Position numbers and translations under genes: made by a program. Shown here in pieces: positions 29,519-39,800 of a stretch of 64,000 nucleotides of DNA (position 1 is the first letter of the stretch; each line of letters starts with the position of its first letter). The stretch is from Burkholderiales bacterium (GTDB lineage: Bacteria > Pseudomonadota > Gammaproteobacteria > Burkholderiales > SG8-41): contig DATAJS010000010.1 of the NCBI GenBank assembly GCA_036262035.1, positions 372,001 to 436,000 of the forward strand, in the 5' to 3' direction. The notes below the pieces were generated by a model, which worked only from the letters and a program-made list of their open reading frames with translations, searched no databases and had not been told where the DNA came from.

Positions 29519-29740
29519 CCGCGGGCCTCCGTTTTTCGATGTGTTTTCATTCGAAGCCGAGCGCTCGCGACCATCGAGGTGTAGCGTTTGTCACATGCGC
29601 TCGAACTTGTGTTTCTACTCTCACGGCTGAGTGATTGACAACGGCGTTTTCCCTCGGCATCCTCTCGTCACCGCGCTGCGCTATAGGCGGCAAGGGCAGC
29701 AAATCCAACCGACCACCATACGATAAACGGGAGACACCGA

Positions 29741-30052
29741 ATGGCTGCAAAGAAAAAGGCTACCAAGAAAGCACCGGCTAAGAAAAAAGCCGCTGCGAAA
29801 CGCAAACCGAATGCGGCGTTCATGAAAGCGATGCAGCCGAGCGCGGCACTCTCGGCGGTCATCGGCGGCAACGCGATGCCCCGTACCGAAGTGACCAAGA
29901 AGATCTGGGCATACATCAAGAAGAACGGCCTGCAGGACAGCAAGAACAAGCGCAACATCAACGCTGACGACAAGCTGAAGGAAGTGTTCGGTGGCAAGAA
30001 GCAGGTCTCGATGTTCGAGATGACCAAGCTCGTCAACAAGCACCTGAAATAA
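29741..30052 (+). CDS. SWIB/MDM2-domain protein with histone-H1-like tail
   Basis: A 103-residue basic protein. The first ~25 residues are Lys/Ala repeats like a bacterial histone H1 tail (MAAKKKATKKAPAKKKAAAK). The remainder is a SWIB domain with MPRTEVTKKIWAYIKKNGLQ, NADDKLKEVFGGKKQVSMFE and MTKLVNKHLK. Such proteins occur in betaproteobacteria and chlamydiae and are thought to bind DNA or topoisomerase. A GGGAGA ribosome site precedes the ATG, and a terminator follows. Confidence 0.92.
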   Translation: MAAKKKATKKAPAKKKAAAKRKPNAAFMKAMQPSAALSAVIGGNAMPRTEVTKKIWAYIKKNGLQDSKNKRNINADDKLKEVFGGKKQVSMFEMTKLVNKHLK

Positions 30053-30081
30053 CCCCACCCGCGGCCACATTCTCCGACCTG

Positions 30082-30119
30082 ACGGCCGGCGCCTCGAAGA
30101 GGGCCGGCCGTTTCGTTTT
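30082..30119 (+). terminator. Intrinsic terminator of the SWIB gene
   Basis: A 9-bp stem ACGGCCGGC/GCCGGCCGT with a 12-base loop is followed by TTCGTTTT, 29 bases after the SWIB stop. Confidence 0.8.
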
Positions 30120-30156
30120 CCGCGGCCGGCGACCTGAGAAGCCGGACGTTTCGTTC

Positions 30157-31287
30157 CTAGCGGCGCCTGCCCGCGTACCACCCGCCCGCGATCAGCGCGC
30201 CCGCCATCGTCCAGAACACCGGCGCCATGCCGAGCGCCGCGCCCGCGGCGCCGAACATGAGCGGCATTCCCGCCTGGCTGATATTGAGGAGGAAGGTGCG
30301 CACGCCGACCGCTTCGCCCGCGCGTCCCGGCGGCGAGGTGTTATACAGCAGCGCCATCACCATGGGCTGCGCGCCGCCCAGCCCCATCCCGATCACGAAC
30401 GAGAGCGCCACGAGCAGCGTGACGTCGCGTACCAGCGGCAATGCCGCGAGCCCGATCCCGGTGACGAGCATCGCGCCGATCAGCATCTTCCATTCGGACA
30501 GGCGGTGCACGATCGGCGGCATCACGAGGCGCACGACGAACACCGCAGCGCCGAACGCGCCGAGGATGAGACCGATCGTCGAAGCGCTGAGCCCGAGCTC
30601 CCTGCCGTGTATCGGCATCACGAACGAGAAGAGGTCCCAGCCCATCGAGAGGAGGCCGCTCACCACGAGCACGCGGCGCAGGGTGGGAACGCGCAGCAGG
30701 TCGACGACGTGTTTCCTGCCGCCCGCGTGCGCGTGCGGCTCATGGCGTCTCACTTCGATCTTCCACACCGACAAGAGCGCGATCATCAGCACCACCGCGC
30801 CCGCGAAGAGGGCGAACGTCCAGGTGTAGCCGACGAAGTCGATCGCGAAGCCCGCGGACATCGGTCCGAGAAAGCTCGACACCGAGAACGCGAGCGCGAG
30901 CACCGAGAAGTTGCGCGCGCGCTCGGCGGGCACGCCGATGAGACCGGCCGCCTGATTCACGGCGATATGGAAGTACATGAAGCCGCTGCCGGCGAACGCG
31001 CTCACCACGAACAGTGTCTCGAGCCGGGGCACGGCGCACGCCAGCGTCAGCGCGAAGAGGATCGCCGCCGCGCCGGTGTACATCGGACCCCGCACGCCCA
31101 CGCGATCGATGTAGCGCCCCCACCGCACCGCGAACAGCACCGGCACGATCGCGAGCAGCGACATGAGCACGCCGACCGTCGCGGCGCTGGCACCGAGGTG
31201 CAGCGCGAACAACGACTGCGTGACGCGCATGCCCGCGAACGCGAGGTGCAGCAGTATGGTGAGAAACGCGATGCGGTACAGCGTCAC
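30157..31287 (-). CDS. MFS transporter
   Basis: A 376-residue, 12-helix major facilitator. The loop 2-3 region has VRWGRYIDRVGVRGPMYTG. Two six-helix halves are joined by a charged loop (KIEVRRHEPHAHAGGRKH). The substrate is unknown. I choose a GTG start at 31287 because it forms a GTGA overlap with the stop of the upstream EamA gene and begins just before the first helix; a longer frame to 32142 only shadows that gene. Confidence 0.85.
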   Translation of the reverse strand: MTLYRIAFLTILLHLAFAGMRVTQSLFALHLGASAATVGVLMSLLAIVPVLFAVRWGRYIDRVGVRGPMYTGAAAILFALTLACAVPRLETLFVVSAFAGSGFMYFHIAVNQAAGLIGVPAERARNFSVLALAFSVSSFLGPMSAGFAIDFVGYTWTFALFAGAVVLMIALLSVWKIEVRRHEPHAHAGGRKHVVDLLRVPTLRRVLVVSGLLSMGWDLFSFVMPIHGRELGLSASTIGLILGAFGAAVFVVRLVMPPIVHRLSEWKMLIGAMLVTGIGLAALPLVRDVTLLVALSFVIGMGLGGAQPMVMALLYNTSPPGRAGEAVGVRTFLLNISQAGMPLMFGAAGAALGMAPVFWTMAGALIAGGWYAGRRR

Positions 31288-32186
31288 GCGGGTTCGGCTC
31301 CCGGGCGTGCGCGCCATACCACGAGCGAGACGCCGAGCGTGGTCACCGCGATGCCCACGATGGACAACATCGACGGGACGACACCGAAGATGAGTAGCTC
31401 CGGCACGACCGCGAACACCGGCGTGAGATAGATCAGGCTCGCGACCCGCGCGGCGTGCCCGCGCCGCATGAGCAGGTGCAGCGCGTTCACGCCCAGGATC
31501 GACGCGCCGATCACGAGAAACACGATGGCGCCCGCGAGCGACCACGACCAGATCACCGGCGCCCCCTCCACGAACCACGCGAGCGGCGCGAGCACCGCCA
31601 GCGTGCACGCGAACTGGATGACCGCGGCCGCCCGCAGGTCGACGAGCGGACAGAACGCGCGCTGATAGAGGGTTCCCGCGGTCACGCCGCATAGCGCGAT
31701 CGCGACCGCGACGAGGCTGCCGGCCGTCGCCTCGCGCACGTCGATCTTGTGCCATACCACGAGGGCCACGCCGAGCAGCCCGACCGCGATACCGGCCCAC
31801 TGGCGCGTCGTCAGGCGCTCGTTCATCCAGCGCGCGGCGATCATCGCGGTGAGCAGCGGCTGGATCGACAACAGCACCGCGGTGATGCCGGCCGACATGC
31901 CGAGGTATTGCGTGTAGTGGCTGCCGCCGAGATGGACCGCGTGCATCAGGAGACCTGCGACGACGACGTGCTTCAGGTCGGTCGCCGTACGGGGCCAGCG
32001 CGGCCTCGTCACCACGGCGATGGGCACGAGGCATGCTAAACCGAACGCGAATCGCAGCGAGAGGAAGGTGAACGGCGGCGCGTGCGCGATCCCGATCTTC
32101 GTCGCGACGAAACCGGATCCCCACACCGCGACGAAATACCATGCGAGCGCCGCTTCCAGCCAGCGTCTTTGTGGGGACGTCTGCAC
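31284..32186 (-). CDS. EamA/DMT-family transporter
   Basis: A ~300-residue, ten-helix drug/metabolite transporter with two EamA repeats. The first begins at AALAWYFVAVWGSGFVATKI; the second includes IWSWSLAGAIVFLVIGASI. The substrate is unknown. No ATG sits at the expected N-terminus; a GTG at 32186 gives a normal length, and a longer frame to 32633 adds an implausible low-complexity extension. It is coupled to the MFS gene by a 4-base overlap, an unusual pairing of two unrelated exporter families. Confidence 0.8.
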   Translation of the reverse strand: MQTSPQRRWLEAALAWYFVAVWGSGFVATKIGIAHAPPFTFLSLRFAFGLACLVPIAVVTRPRWPRTATDLKHVVVAGLLMHAVHLGGSHYTQYLGMSAGITAVLLSIQPLLTAMIAARWMNERLTTRQWAGIAVGLLGVALVVWHKIDVREATAGSLVAVAIALCGVTAGTLYQRAFCPLVDLRAAAVIQFACTLAVLAPLAWFVEGAPVIWSWSLAGAIVFLVIGASILGVNALHLLMRRGHAARVASLIYLTPVFAVVPELLIFGVVPSMLSIVGIAVTTLGVSLVVWRARPGAEPA

Positions 32187-32337
32187 GGAGAAGGCCGTAT
32201 GTTTACGGCCACGACGGCAAAGACCGGGAGTATACGCGACCGCGCCACGCTCTTCGTTTCGCACGCGGGGAAACCGATAGAATGGCGCCGTTTCGAATCG
32301 ACCGCGGCGCGCCCGCCGCACTATCCGGGAGGCAATC

Positions 32338-32964
32338 ATGTTCGGCCGACTCATGCCGCGCGAAGGGCGGTTCTTCGAGCTGTTCAACGAGCACGCCGAC
32401 GAGCTCATCATGGGCGCGCGCGAGCTCCAGGCGCTGATCACGAGCGAGGACGACGTCGAGCGGCGCGCGTACAACATCGAGTCGATCGAGAAGCGCGGCG
32501 ACAAGATCGCGCACACCGCGATCGAGCTGCTGCACACGACGTTCATCACGCCGCTCGACCGCGACGACATCCACCAGCTCGTGTCCAAGATGGACGACAT
32601 CCTGGACGTCATCGAGGACACGTCGCAGTCCATCTATGCCTACGACGTGCAGTCGATCACGCCGGAGGCGGTCCGCCTCGCCGAGCTCTGTGTCGCCTGT
32701 GTCGAGAAGGTGAAGTCCGCGGTCGGCATGCTCTCCAACATGGACAATGCCAAGGCGATCATGATCGTCTGCACCGACATCGACCGCCTCGAATCGGAGG
32801 CCGATCACGTGATGCGCTCGGCGATGGCCAAGCTCTTCCGCGACGAGCCCGACGTGAAGCAGGTGATGAAGATGCGCTCGGTGTACGAGATGCTGGAGAC
32901 GGTCACCGACCGCTGCGAGGACGTCGCCAATCTCATCCAGGGCATCGTGCTCGAGAACTCCTGA
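32338..32964 (+). CDS. DUF47 (PhoU-like) phosphate transport accessory protein
   Basis: A 208-residue all-helical protein of the DUF47/PhoU-like family. It begins with MFGRLMPREGRFFELFNEHA and carries TPLDRDDIHQLVSKMDDILD and DIDRLESEADHVMRSAMAKL. Members are regulators or accessory subunits of PiT phosphate permeases, and the permease gene follows 32 bases downstream, confirming the pairing. Confidence 0.92.
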   Translation: MFGRLMPREGRFFELFNEHADELIMGARELQALITSEDDVERRAYNIESIEKRGDKIAHTAIELLHTTFITPLDRDDIHQLVSKMDDILDVIEDTSQSIYAYDVQSITPEAVRLAELCVACVEKVKSAVGMLSNMDNAKAIMIVCTDIDRLESEADHVMRSAMAKLFRDEPDVKQVMKMRSVYEMLETVTDRCEDVANLIQGIVLENS

Positions 32965-32996
32965 CGCAAGAGGCCCTCCGGGCCGGAAAGCATCAC

Positions 32997-33989
32997 ATGT
33001 CGTTCGAAGTTCTCGTCCTCCTGATCCTCGTCGCGCTCGCGTTCGATTTCATGAACGGCTTCCACGACGCCGCGAACTCGATCGCGACCGTCGTGTCCAC
33101 GGGCGTGCTGCGCCCGCTGCAGGCGGTGGCGTGGGCCGCGGCGTTCAACTTTCTCGCGTTCTTCCTGTTCGAGACCAAGGTCGCCGCGACGATCGGCAAG
33201 GGCATCATCCATCCCGAGATCGTCGACCACTACGTGATCTTCGGCGCGCTGATCGGCGCCATCGTCTGGAACATCGTCACCTGGCTGTACGGCATACCCT
33301 CGAGCTCCTCGCATGCCCTGATCGGCGGGCTGGTCGGCGCCGGCGTTGCCAAGGTGGGCGTCGACGCGCTGATGACGAGCGGCCTCGTCAAGGTCGTCGC
33401 GTTCATCTTCATCGCGCCGGTCCTGGGCATGGTGCTCGGGGGGCTCCTGATGATCATCGTGTCGTGGGTGTTCTTTCGCGCGACCCCGCGCCGCATCGAC
33501 AAGTGGTTCAGGCGGGCGCAGCTGTTCTCCGCGGCGCTGTACAGCCTGGGCCACGGCGGCAACGATGCGCAGAAGACCGCGGGCATCATCTGGCTGCTGC
33601 TGATCGCGGCGGACCACTCGACCACCGCCGATCACGTCCCGGCGTGGGTGGTGATGGCGTGCTACGTCACCATCGCCCTCGGCACGATGTTCGGCGGCTG
33701 GCGCATCGTGAAGACCATGGGCCAGCGCATCACCAAGCTCAAGCCGGTCGGCGGCTTTTGCGCGGAGACGGGCGGGGCGATGACGCTCTTCCTCGCCACC
33801 GGCCTCGGCATCCCGGTGTCGACGACCCACACCATCACCGGCTCGATCATCGGCGTGGGCGCGTCGCGCAACGTCTCGGCGGTGCGCTGGGGCGTCGCCG
33901 GCGGCATCGTGTGGGCATGGGTGCTGACGATCCCGTGCTCGGCGGCGGTGGCGGCGATCGCCTGGTGGGTGGGAACGCTGTTCTTGTAG
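32997..33989 (+). CDS. pit: PiT-family inorganic phosphate transporter
   Basis: A 330-residue permease with about ten membrane segments. The two PiT signature repeats are seen as FDFMNGFHDAANSIATVVST near the N-terminus and LYSLGHGGNDAQKTAGI in the middle, with GIPSSSSHALIGGLVGAG and GIPVSTTHTITGSIIGVG as the paired re-entrant motifs. It carries metal-phosphate in symport with protons. The TAG stop is inside a GTAGCGCAGG repeat arm. Confidence 0.94.
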   Translation: MSFEVLVLLILVALAFDFMNGFHDAANSIATVVSTGVLRPLQAVAWAAAFNFLAFFLFETKVAATIGKGIIHPEIVDHYVIFGALIGAIVWNIVTWLYGIPSSSSHALIGGLVGAGVAKVGVDALMTSGLVKVVAFIFIAPVLGMVLGGLLMIIVSWVFFRATPRRIDKWFRRAQLFSAALYSLGHGGNDAQKTAGIIWLLLIAADHSTTADHVPAWVVMACYVTIALGTMFGGWRIVKTMGQRITKLKPVGGFCAETGGAMTLFLATGLGIPVSTTHTITGSIIGVGASRNVSAVRWGVAGGIVWAWVLTIPCSAAVAAIAWWVGTLFL

Positions 33990-34054
33990 CGCAGGCGCCC
34001 CCGCCTGCAAAACCTGTTCGGGCCTTTGCCTGCCGGCGAGGGCGCCTGCGTTAC
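33986..34054. repeat. GTAGCGCAGGCGCC inverted repeat pair between pit and pdxH
   Basis: The same bipartite element as at 24982: left arm GTAGCGCAGGCGCCCCCGCC, right arm ending GGCGCCTGCGTTAC. The pit TAG stop and the pdxH TAA stop both lie in the outer ends of the arms. The arms have diverged slightly from the other copy, suggesting independent ageing. Confidence 0.9.
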
Positions 34055-34689
34055 GGCGCGAGCCTGACGATCTCCCAGCTTCCCGCATTCTTGCGATAGA
34101 CCAGCCGGTCGTGCAGCCGGTTCGGACGGCCCTGCCAGAACTCGACGGTCTCCGGTATCACCCGATAGCCGCCCCATTCGGCGGGACGCGGCGGGTTGGG
34201 GCCGTATTGCTTCCCGGCCTGCGCGTAGCGCTCTTCGAGGATGGCGCGCGCGGCGACCACCGCGCTTTGAGGTGACGCGATCGCCGCGATGCGGCTGCCG
34301 AGCGGACGCGTCGCGAAATAGGCGTCGGACTCTTCCGCCGTCGTCTTCTCGATCGCGCCCTCGGCGCGCACCTCGCGCTCGAGCTCGATCCAGTAGAAGA
34401 GCAGCGCCGCGCGCGGGTTGGCTGCGAGCTCGCCGCCCTTGCGGCTTTCGTAGTTGGTGTAGAACACGAAGCCGCGCTCGTCGGCGCCTTTGAGGAGCAC
34501 GATGCGCGCCGACGGACGGCCGCCGGCGTCCGCGGTCGCGAGGGTCATCGCGTTCACCATCGGCAGCTGCGCTTCGACCGCTTCGGCGAACCACGTGTTG
34601 AACTGCGCGATCGGATCGTCCGCGGCGTGCGATTCGTCCAGCGGCTCTCCCGAGTAATCCTGGCGTATGCGCGCGAGGTCCAGAGTCAT
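34051..34689 (-). CDS. pdxH: Pyridoxamine 5'-phosphate oxidase
   Basis: A 212-residue FMN enzyme of vitamin B6 synthesis and salvage. Motifs are [57 protein letters not shown] and the C-terminal [16 protein letters not shown]. The ATG at 34689 gives the usual N-terminus ([17 protein letters not shown]) and overlaps the pirin gene's stop by 4 bases, so the two are cotranscribed. Confidence 0.95.
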   Translation of the reverse strand: MTLDLARIRQDYSGEPLDESHAADDPIAQFNTWFAEAVEAQLPMVNAMTLATADAGGRPSARIVLLKGADERGFVFYTNYESRKGGELAANPRAALLFYWIELEREVRAEGAIEKTTAEESDAYFATRPLGSRIAAIASPQSAVVAARAILEERYAQAGKQYGPNPPRPAEWGGYRVIPETVEFWQGRPNRLHDRLVYRKNAGSWEIVRLAP

Positions 34690-35579
34690 GGCACGAAGGT
34701 GGTGCGCGGCTCGCGGTCCTCGGGGAGCGGGATGAACTCGGGATCGCCCGGCACCATCGGGAACGTGCCGCTCTTCCAGCGCTCGGAGGCTTCGGCGATC
34801 AGCTCTTTCGAGCTCGCGACGAAGTTCCACCGGATGTGGCGATCGCTTTCGAGCGCCGACCCGCCGAGCAGCATCACGCGCGCGACCGAGCGCGCGCTCA
34901 CGCGCACGTGGTCGCCCGCAGGCAGCACCGCGAGGTGATGCTCGGGCAGCGGGGATCCCGCGACCTCGACGTCGCCGCAGACGACGTACACGCCGCGCTC
35001 CTCGTGCTCGTGCGGCAGGTCGAAGGCCGAACCGGCTTCCATCTCGACCGCGAGATAGAACAGCGGCGAGTAGGTCGGCGTCGGCGCGGTGCGCCCGTAC
35101 GCGGTGCCGGCGATGAGATGCATGTCCACACCCGGCAGCGTGATGCGCGGCACCGTGCTCTTCGGGTGGTGGCTGAACGTCGGTTCGCAGCCTTCGTGCT
35201 CCAGCGGCAGCGCCACCCAGGTCTGGATGCCGTGCAGCTTCGGTCCCGCGGGGCGCAGGTCGTCGGGGCTGCGCTCCGAATGGGCGATGCCCTTACCGGC
35301 CGTCATCCAGTTCACCGCGCCGGGCTCGATGCGCTGCACGGTGCCGAGGCTGTCGCGGTGCATGAACGCGCCTTCGAAGAGATACGTCACCGTCGCGAGC
35401 CCGATGTGCGGGTGCGGCCGCACGTCGACTCCGGTCCCGGGCGCGAGCTGCGCCGGCCCCATGTGATCGAAGAAGATGAAAGGGCCGACCATCTGGTGCG
35501 GATGGCCGGGGAGCAGACGGCGTACTTGGAAGCCCCCCAGATCCTTCACGTGGGGCTTGAGCAGAGAGACGGCGGACAT
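34686..35579 (-). CDS. Pirin family protein
   Basis: A 297-residue bicupin. The N-terminal cupin holds the metal ligands in [20 protein letters not shown] and the [10 protein letters not shown] stretch. The C-terminal domain includes [20 protein letters not shown]. Some pirins have quercetinase activity and others regulate enzymes; the role here is unassigned. The ATG at 35579 ([13 protein letters not shown]) is chosen; the longer frame would read into an adjacent simple repeat. Confidence 0.9.
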   Translation of the reverse strand: MSAVSLLKPHVKDLGGFQVRRLLPGHPHQMVGPFIFFDHMGPAQLAPGTGVDVRPHPHIGLATVTYLFEGAFMHRDSLGTVQRIEPGAVNWMTAGKGIAHSERSPDDLRPAGPKLHGIQTWVALPLEHEGCEPTFSHHPKSTVPRITLPGVDMHLIAGTAYGRTAPTPTYSPLFYLAVEMEAGSAFDLPHEHEERGVYVVCGDVEVAGSPLPEHHLAVLPAGDHVRVSARSVARVMLLGGSALESDRHIRWNFVASSKELIAEASERWKSGTFPMVPGDPEFIPLPEDREPRTTFVP

Positions 35580-35582
35580 ACA

Positions 35583-35668
35583 GAGTGTTAAGTGTTGAGT
35601 GTTGAGTGTTGAGTGAAAAGCCACTCCATGGCGACACCCTACACTAAACACTCACAACTCAACACTTG
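35583..35668. repeat. Inverted pair of GTGTTGAGT-type simple repeats
   Basis: Tandem units (GTTAAGTGTTGAGTGTTGAG...) at the left and the inverse type (ACACTAAACACTCACAACTC...) at the right face each other across ~30 bases in the pirin-SDR gap. Related units are found inside uvrA near 39826. Confidence 0.8.
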
Positions 35669-35673
35669 CGGCT

Positions 35674-36642
35674 TCAGCCGCCGGTCGTTTCACCGCCCAT
35701 CACCTGCAGGACGATCCCGGTGATGTAGGACGAATCCGCGTCCGACGCGAGAAACACGTACGACGGCGCGAGCTCCTCCGGCTGGGCGGGCCGGCCGATC
35801 GGCGCCTGCTCGCCGAACTTCGCGACCTTTTCCGGGGTCATGCCGTCGTCCGAGGGATTGAGCGGCGTCCATACCGGTCCCGGCGCGACCGCGTTCACGC
35901 GGATGCCTTTCTCGATGAGATTCTGCGCGAGCGTCTTGGTGAAAGCGTTGATCGCGCCTTTGGTCGCCGAGTAATCGGGTAACTGCGCCGAGCCCATGAT
36001 GCCGGTCTCGGAGCTCGTCGCGATGATCGCCGCGCCCGCTTTCATGTGCTTCAGCGCGGTGCGGCACAGGCGGATGTAGGCGAGGATGTTCACCTCGAAG
36101 GTGGTCGCCAGCTCTTCGTCGGTGAGCTCGTCGAGCGATTTCTTGCGGTTCTGGTGCGCCGCGTTCGACACGAGGATGTCGAGCTTGCCGAGCTCGTTCA
36201 CGGCCTGCTCGACCAGGTGCTTGCAGAACTTGATGTCCGAGAGATCGCCGGGGATGAGCACGCAGCGGCGGCCTTCGGCTTCCACCGCGCGGCACGTCTC
36301 GTCCGCATCGGTCTGCTCCTCGGGCAGGTACGAGATCGCGACGTCCGCGCCTTCACGCGCGTAGAGCACCGCGACCGCGCGTCCGATACCCGAATCGCCG
36401 CCGGTGATGAGCGCGCACTTGCCTTCGAGCTTGCCGGCGGCCTTGTAGCGCGCGGCCTGATAGCGCGGTCGCGGATCGAGATCCGCTTCGAGCCCCACGC
36501 CTTCCTGTTTCTGCTCGGGAAACGGCGGCTTGGGCTCGCTTTGCATCTGAGGCGTGGCGCTCGCCTGGGGGCTGCCTTCGAGGTCGCTGGTCTTGCGCTT
36601 CGCGGGCTGCTTGGCGGAGGAGGATTTCGAACCGGTCGGCAT
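35674..36642 (-). CDS. SDR family oxidoreductase with disordered N-terminal extension
   Basis: A 322-residue short-chain dehydrogenase of the group often annotated as glucose/ribitol-dehydrogenase-like and stress-linked. A ~70-residue Lys/Pro/Gln-rich extension precedes the Rossmann motif GGDSGIGRAVAVLYAREGAD. The catalytic Tyr-Lys pair is in LPDYSATKGAINAFTKTLAQ, and VNAVAPGPVWTPL follows. The ATG at 36642 is preferred because CAGGAG precedes it at the right distance. Confidence 0.88.
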   Translation of the reverse strand: MPTGSKSSSAKQPAKRKTSDLEGSPQASATPQMQSEPKPPFPEQKQEGVGLEADLDPRPRYQAARYKAAGKLEGKCALITGGDSGIGRAVAVLYAREGADVAISYLPEEQTDADETCRAVEAEGRRCVLIPGDLSDIKFCKHLVEQAVNELGKLDILVSNAAHQNRKKSLDELTDEELATTFEVNILAYIRLCRTALKHMKAGAAIIATSSETGIMGSAQLPDYSATKGAINAFTKTLAQNLIEKGIRVNAVAPGPVWTPLNPSDDGMTPEKVAKFGEQAPIGRPAQPEELAPSYVFLASDADSSYITGIVLQVMGGETTGG

Positions 36643-36710
36643 GGCGGTCTCCTGCGGGTCAAGGTCGTATCCGGAACCTTGACCCGCAGCAATGCGCATG
36701 CCGCCGGAAC

Positions 36711-36803
36711 GTCATTCCCGACGCGCGCCCGCGGCGCGCGATCGGTAATCCATTTTTTGGGCCCTCGAAAATCAAATGGGTTCCCGCTTTCGCGGGAACG
36801 ACG
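36711..36803. repeat. GTCATTCCCG palindromic repeat, copy B
   Basis: Arms GTCATTCCCG and CGGGAACGAC with the inner ATCCATTTT...AAATGGGTTCCCG pair, lying between the SDR start and the uvrA stop. Confidence 0.87.
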
Positions 36804-36814
36804 TCATGTGCCCG

Positions 36815-39800
36815 TCAACGGCTACGCTCGGCAAGAAATTCAGCCAGGATGCGCGCGGTGTGCGACTTGTCCGGCGTGCGCACGATCTGCCACGGCGAGC
36901 CCTGCACGACGACGCGCCCACCGCCGTCGCCGCCCTCGGGCCCGAGATCGACGATGCAGTCGGCTTCGGCGATGACGTCGAGGTTGTGCTCGATCACGAC
37001 GACGCTGTTGCCGGCGTCGACCAGCCGGTGCAGCACGTGGATGAGCTTCTCGACGTCGGCCATGTGCAGGCCGACGGTCGGCTCGTCGAGCACGTACAGC
37101 GTGTGCTTCACCGCGCCGGCACGTCCCGGCCGATCGCCCGCGTCGCTCACATCGGTGCGCACCTTGGAAAGCTCGGTCACCAGCTTGATGCGCTGCGCCT
37201 CGCCGCCGGACAGCGTCGGACTCTGCTGGCCGAGCGTGAGGTAACCGAGCCCGACGTCCTGCAAGAGGCGCAGGCAGTGATGGATGGCGCGATGCGCGGC
37301 GAAGAAGTCGACCGCCTCGTCGACGCTCATCAGCAGCACTTCGCCGATCGACCTGCCCTTGAAGCGCACCGACAGGGTCTCGGGATTGAAGCGCTGGCCG
37401 TGGCAGACCTCGCACGGCACGCGGACATCGGGGAGGAAGCTCATCTCGATGCGCTTCACGCCCTGGCCTTCACATGCGTCGCAGCGGCCGCCGGCGGTGT
37501 TGAACGAGAAGCGGCTCGCGGTGTAGCCGCGCATACGCGCTTCGGGCACCTCGGCGAAGAGGCGGCGCACGTTGTCCCAGAAGCCGACGTAGGTCGCCGG
37601 GCACGAGCGCGGGGTCTTGCCGATCGGCGTCTGGTCGACTTCGAGCACACGGCCGACGCCTTCCCAGCCTTCGATCGCGCGACAACCCATGAGCGCCGGC
37701 GCGGCCTTCCGGTTGCGCGTTTCGGCGACGAGCCGGCACAGGTTGTCGTGCAGCACGTCGCGCGCGAAGGTCGACTTGCCCGATCCCGAGACGCCGGTGA
37801 CCGCGACGAGGCGCCCGAGCGGCACTCGCACGTCGATGTTGCGCAGGTTGTGCAGGGTCGCGCCGCGCACGCAGATCGCGGGCGCGTTGCGCGCGATGGC
37901 GCGGGGCTCGTGCAACGGGTGCTTGAGCGGCTGCGCGAGGAAGCGCCCGGTGATCGACTGCGGCTGCCCGACGAGGTCGTCGGCATGGCCCTGGGCGATC
38001 AGCTCGCCGCCGACCTTGCCCGCGCCGGGCCCGAGGTCGATGACGTGATGCGCGCGGCGGATCGTCTCCTCGTCGTGCTCGACCACGATGAGCGTGTTGC
38101 CTTTCTTCTGGAGCGCGTCGAGCGTGTCGAGCAGGATGCGGTTGTCGCGGGGGTGCAGGCCGATCGTCGGCTCGTCGAGGATGTAGCAGACGCCGCGCAG
38201 GTTGGAGCCGAGCTGGGCCGCAAGGCGGATGCGCTGCGCTTCCCCACCGGAGAGCGTGGGCGCGGCGCGGTCGAGGGCGAGATAGCCGAGGCCGACGTGC
38301 TCGAGGAAGCCGAGGCGGCTCCTCAACTCGGGGATGATGTCGCGCGCGATCTCGGCTTCACGTCCCGCCATCGAGACGTCGTCGAAGAAGCGGCGCAGCT
38401 TCTCCACCGGCAGCTCGGTGAGTGCGGCGATCGACTGGTCGCGATAGCGGACCGCGAGCGCTTCCTTGTTGAGGCGGCGCCCTTCGCATTCGGCGCAGGT
38501 CTCGTCGATCTCCAGCCATTCGAGCCACGAGTCGAGGACGTGGTCTTCCGCGCCGGTCTTCTGGCGCTCTTCGTCGAAGTTCACCTCGTCGATCTTGAGG
38601 CCGGTGCCGTAGCACGCCTCGCACCAGCCGTGCTTGGAGTTGAACGAGAAGAGCCGTGGGTCGAGCTCGGGGAAGCTCTTCTGGCACGACGGGCACGCGC
38701 GGTTCACCGAGTACACCGCTTCGCTCGTCTTCTGGAGCGACGGGTCCTTCATCACCAGCGCTTTCTCGAGGCTGTCGAGGCCGTCCATGATGTGCACCAC
38801 ACCCTTGCCGTGCTCGAGCGCGGCCTTGAGGCATGCGCGCAGCGTGGCTTCGTTCTCGGGCTTCACCGTGACCTCGGCCACCGGCAGCTCGATGCTGTGC
38901 TCGATGAAGCGCGCGAGCCTGGGGAAAGGCTGCGTGGGCACGAACGCGCCGTCCACGCGCAGGTGGGTGTGGCCCTTGCCCGCCGCCCACTTCGCCAGAT
39001 CGGTGTAGATGCCCTTGCGGTTCACGATGAGGGGCGCGAGCAGGCCGATGCGCTCGTTGCGGTAGTCGCGCATGACCGCGGCGACGATGCTCTCGATCGT
39101 CTGCGGCTCGATCGGCACGTTGCAGTCGGGGCAGTACTGCGTCCCGAGCTTCACGTAGAGCAGGCGCAGGAAGTGATAGATCTCGGTCAGCGTCGCGACC
39201 GTGCTCTTGCTGCCGCCGCGGCTGGTGCGCTGCTCGATCGCCACCGTCGGCGGGATGCCGAAGATCGCATCGACGTCCGGGCGCGACGCGGCCTGCACGA
39301 ACTGCCGCGCATAGGCGTTGAGCGATTCGAGATAGCGGCGTTGGCCCTCGTTGAACAGGATGTCGAAGGCGAGCGTCGACTTGCCTGAGCCGGACACGCC
39401 GGTGATCACCGTGAACTCGCCACGCGGAATCTCGACGTGGACGTTCTTGAGGTTGTGCTCGCGGGCGTTGTGGACGCAGATGTTGTTCGAGCCGCGTGAG
39501 GCGTGAGGGGTGAGGGGCGAGGCGTCCTCGGCGGCAAGCGCCGCGGGGGCGGAGAGCGCGAGCTCGTATTCGCGCAGGGCCTTGCCGGTGTGCGATGCGT
39601 CGTGCGCCATGACCTGCGCGGGCGTGCCTTCGGCGACGATCTCGCCGCCGCCGTCGCCGCCTTCGGGACCGAGGTCGATCACCCAGTCCGCCGAGCGGAT
39701 GACGTCGAGGTTGTGCTCGATGACGATCAGCGAATGGCCCGCGGAGATCAGCTTGCGCAGCGCCTTGAGGAGCTTGGCGATGTCTTCGAAGTGAAGGCCC

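Noticed and set aside
36776-39388. Long open frame on the + strand opposite uvrA
   Set aside because: It is Arg/Asp/Val/Ala-rich with no known motifs, as expected of the antisense frame of a high-GC gene with strong codon bias.
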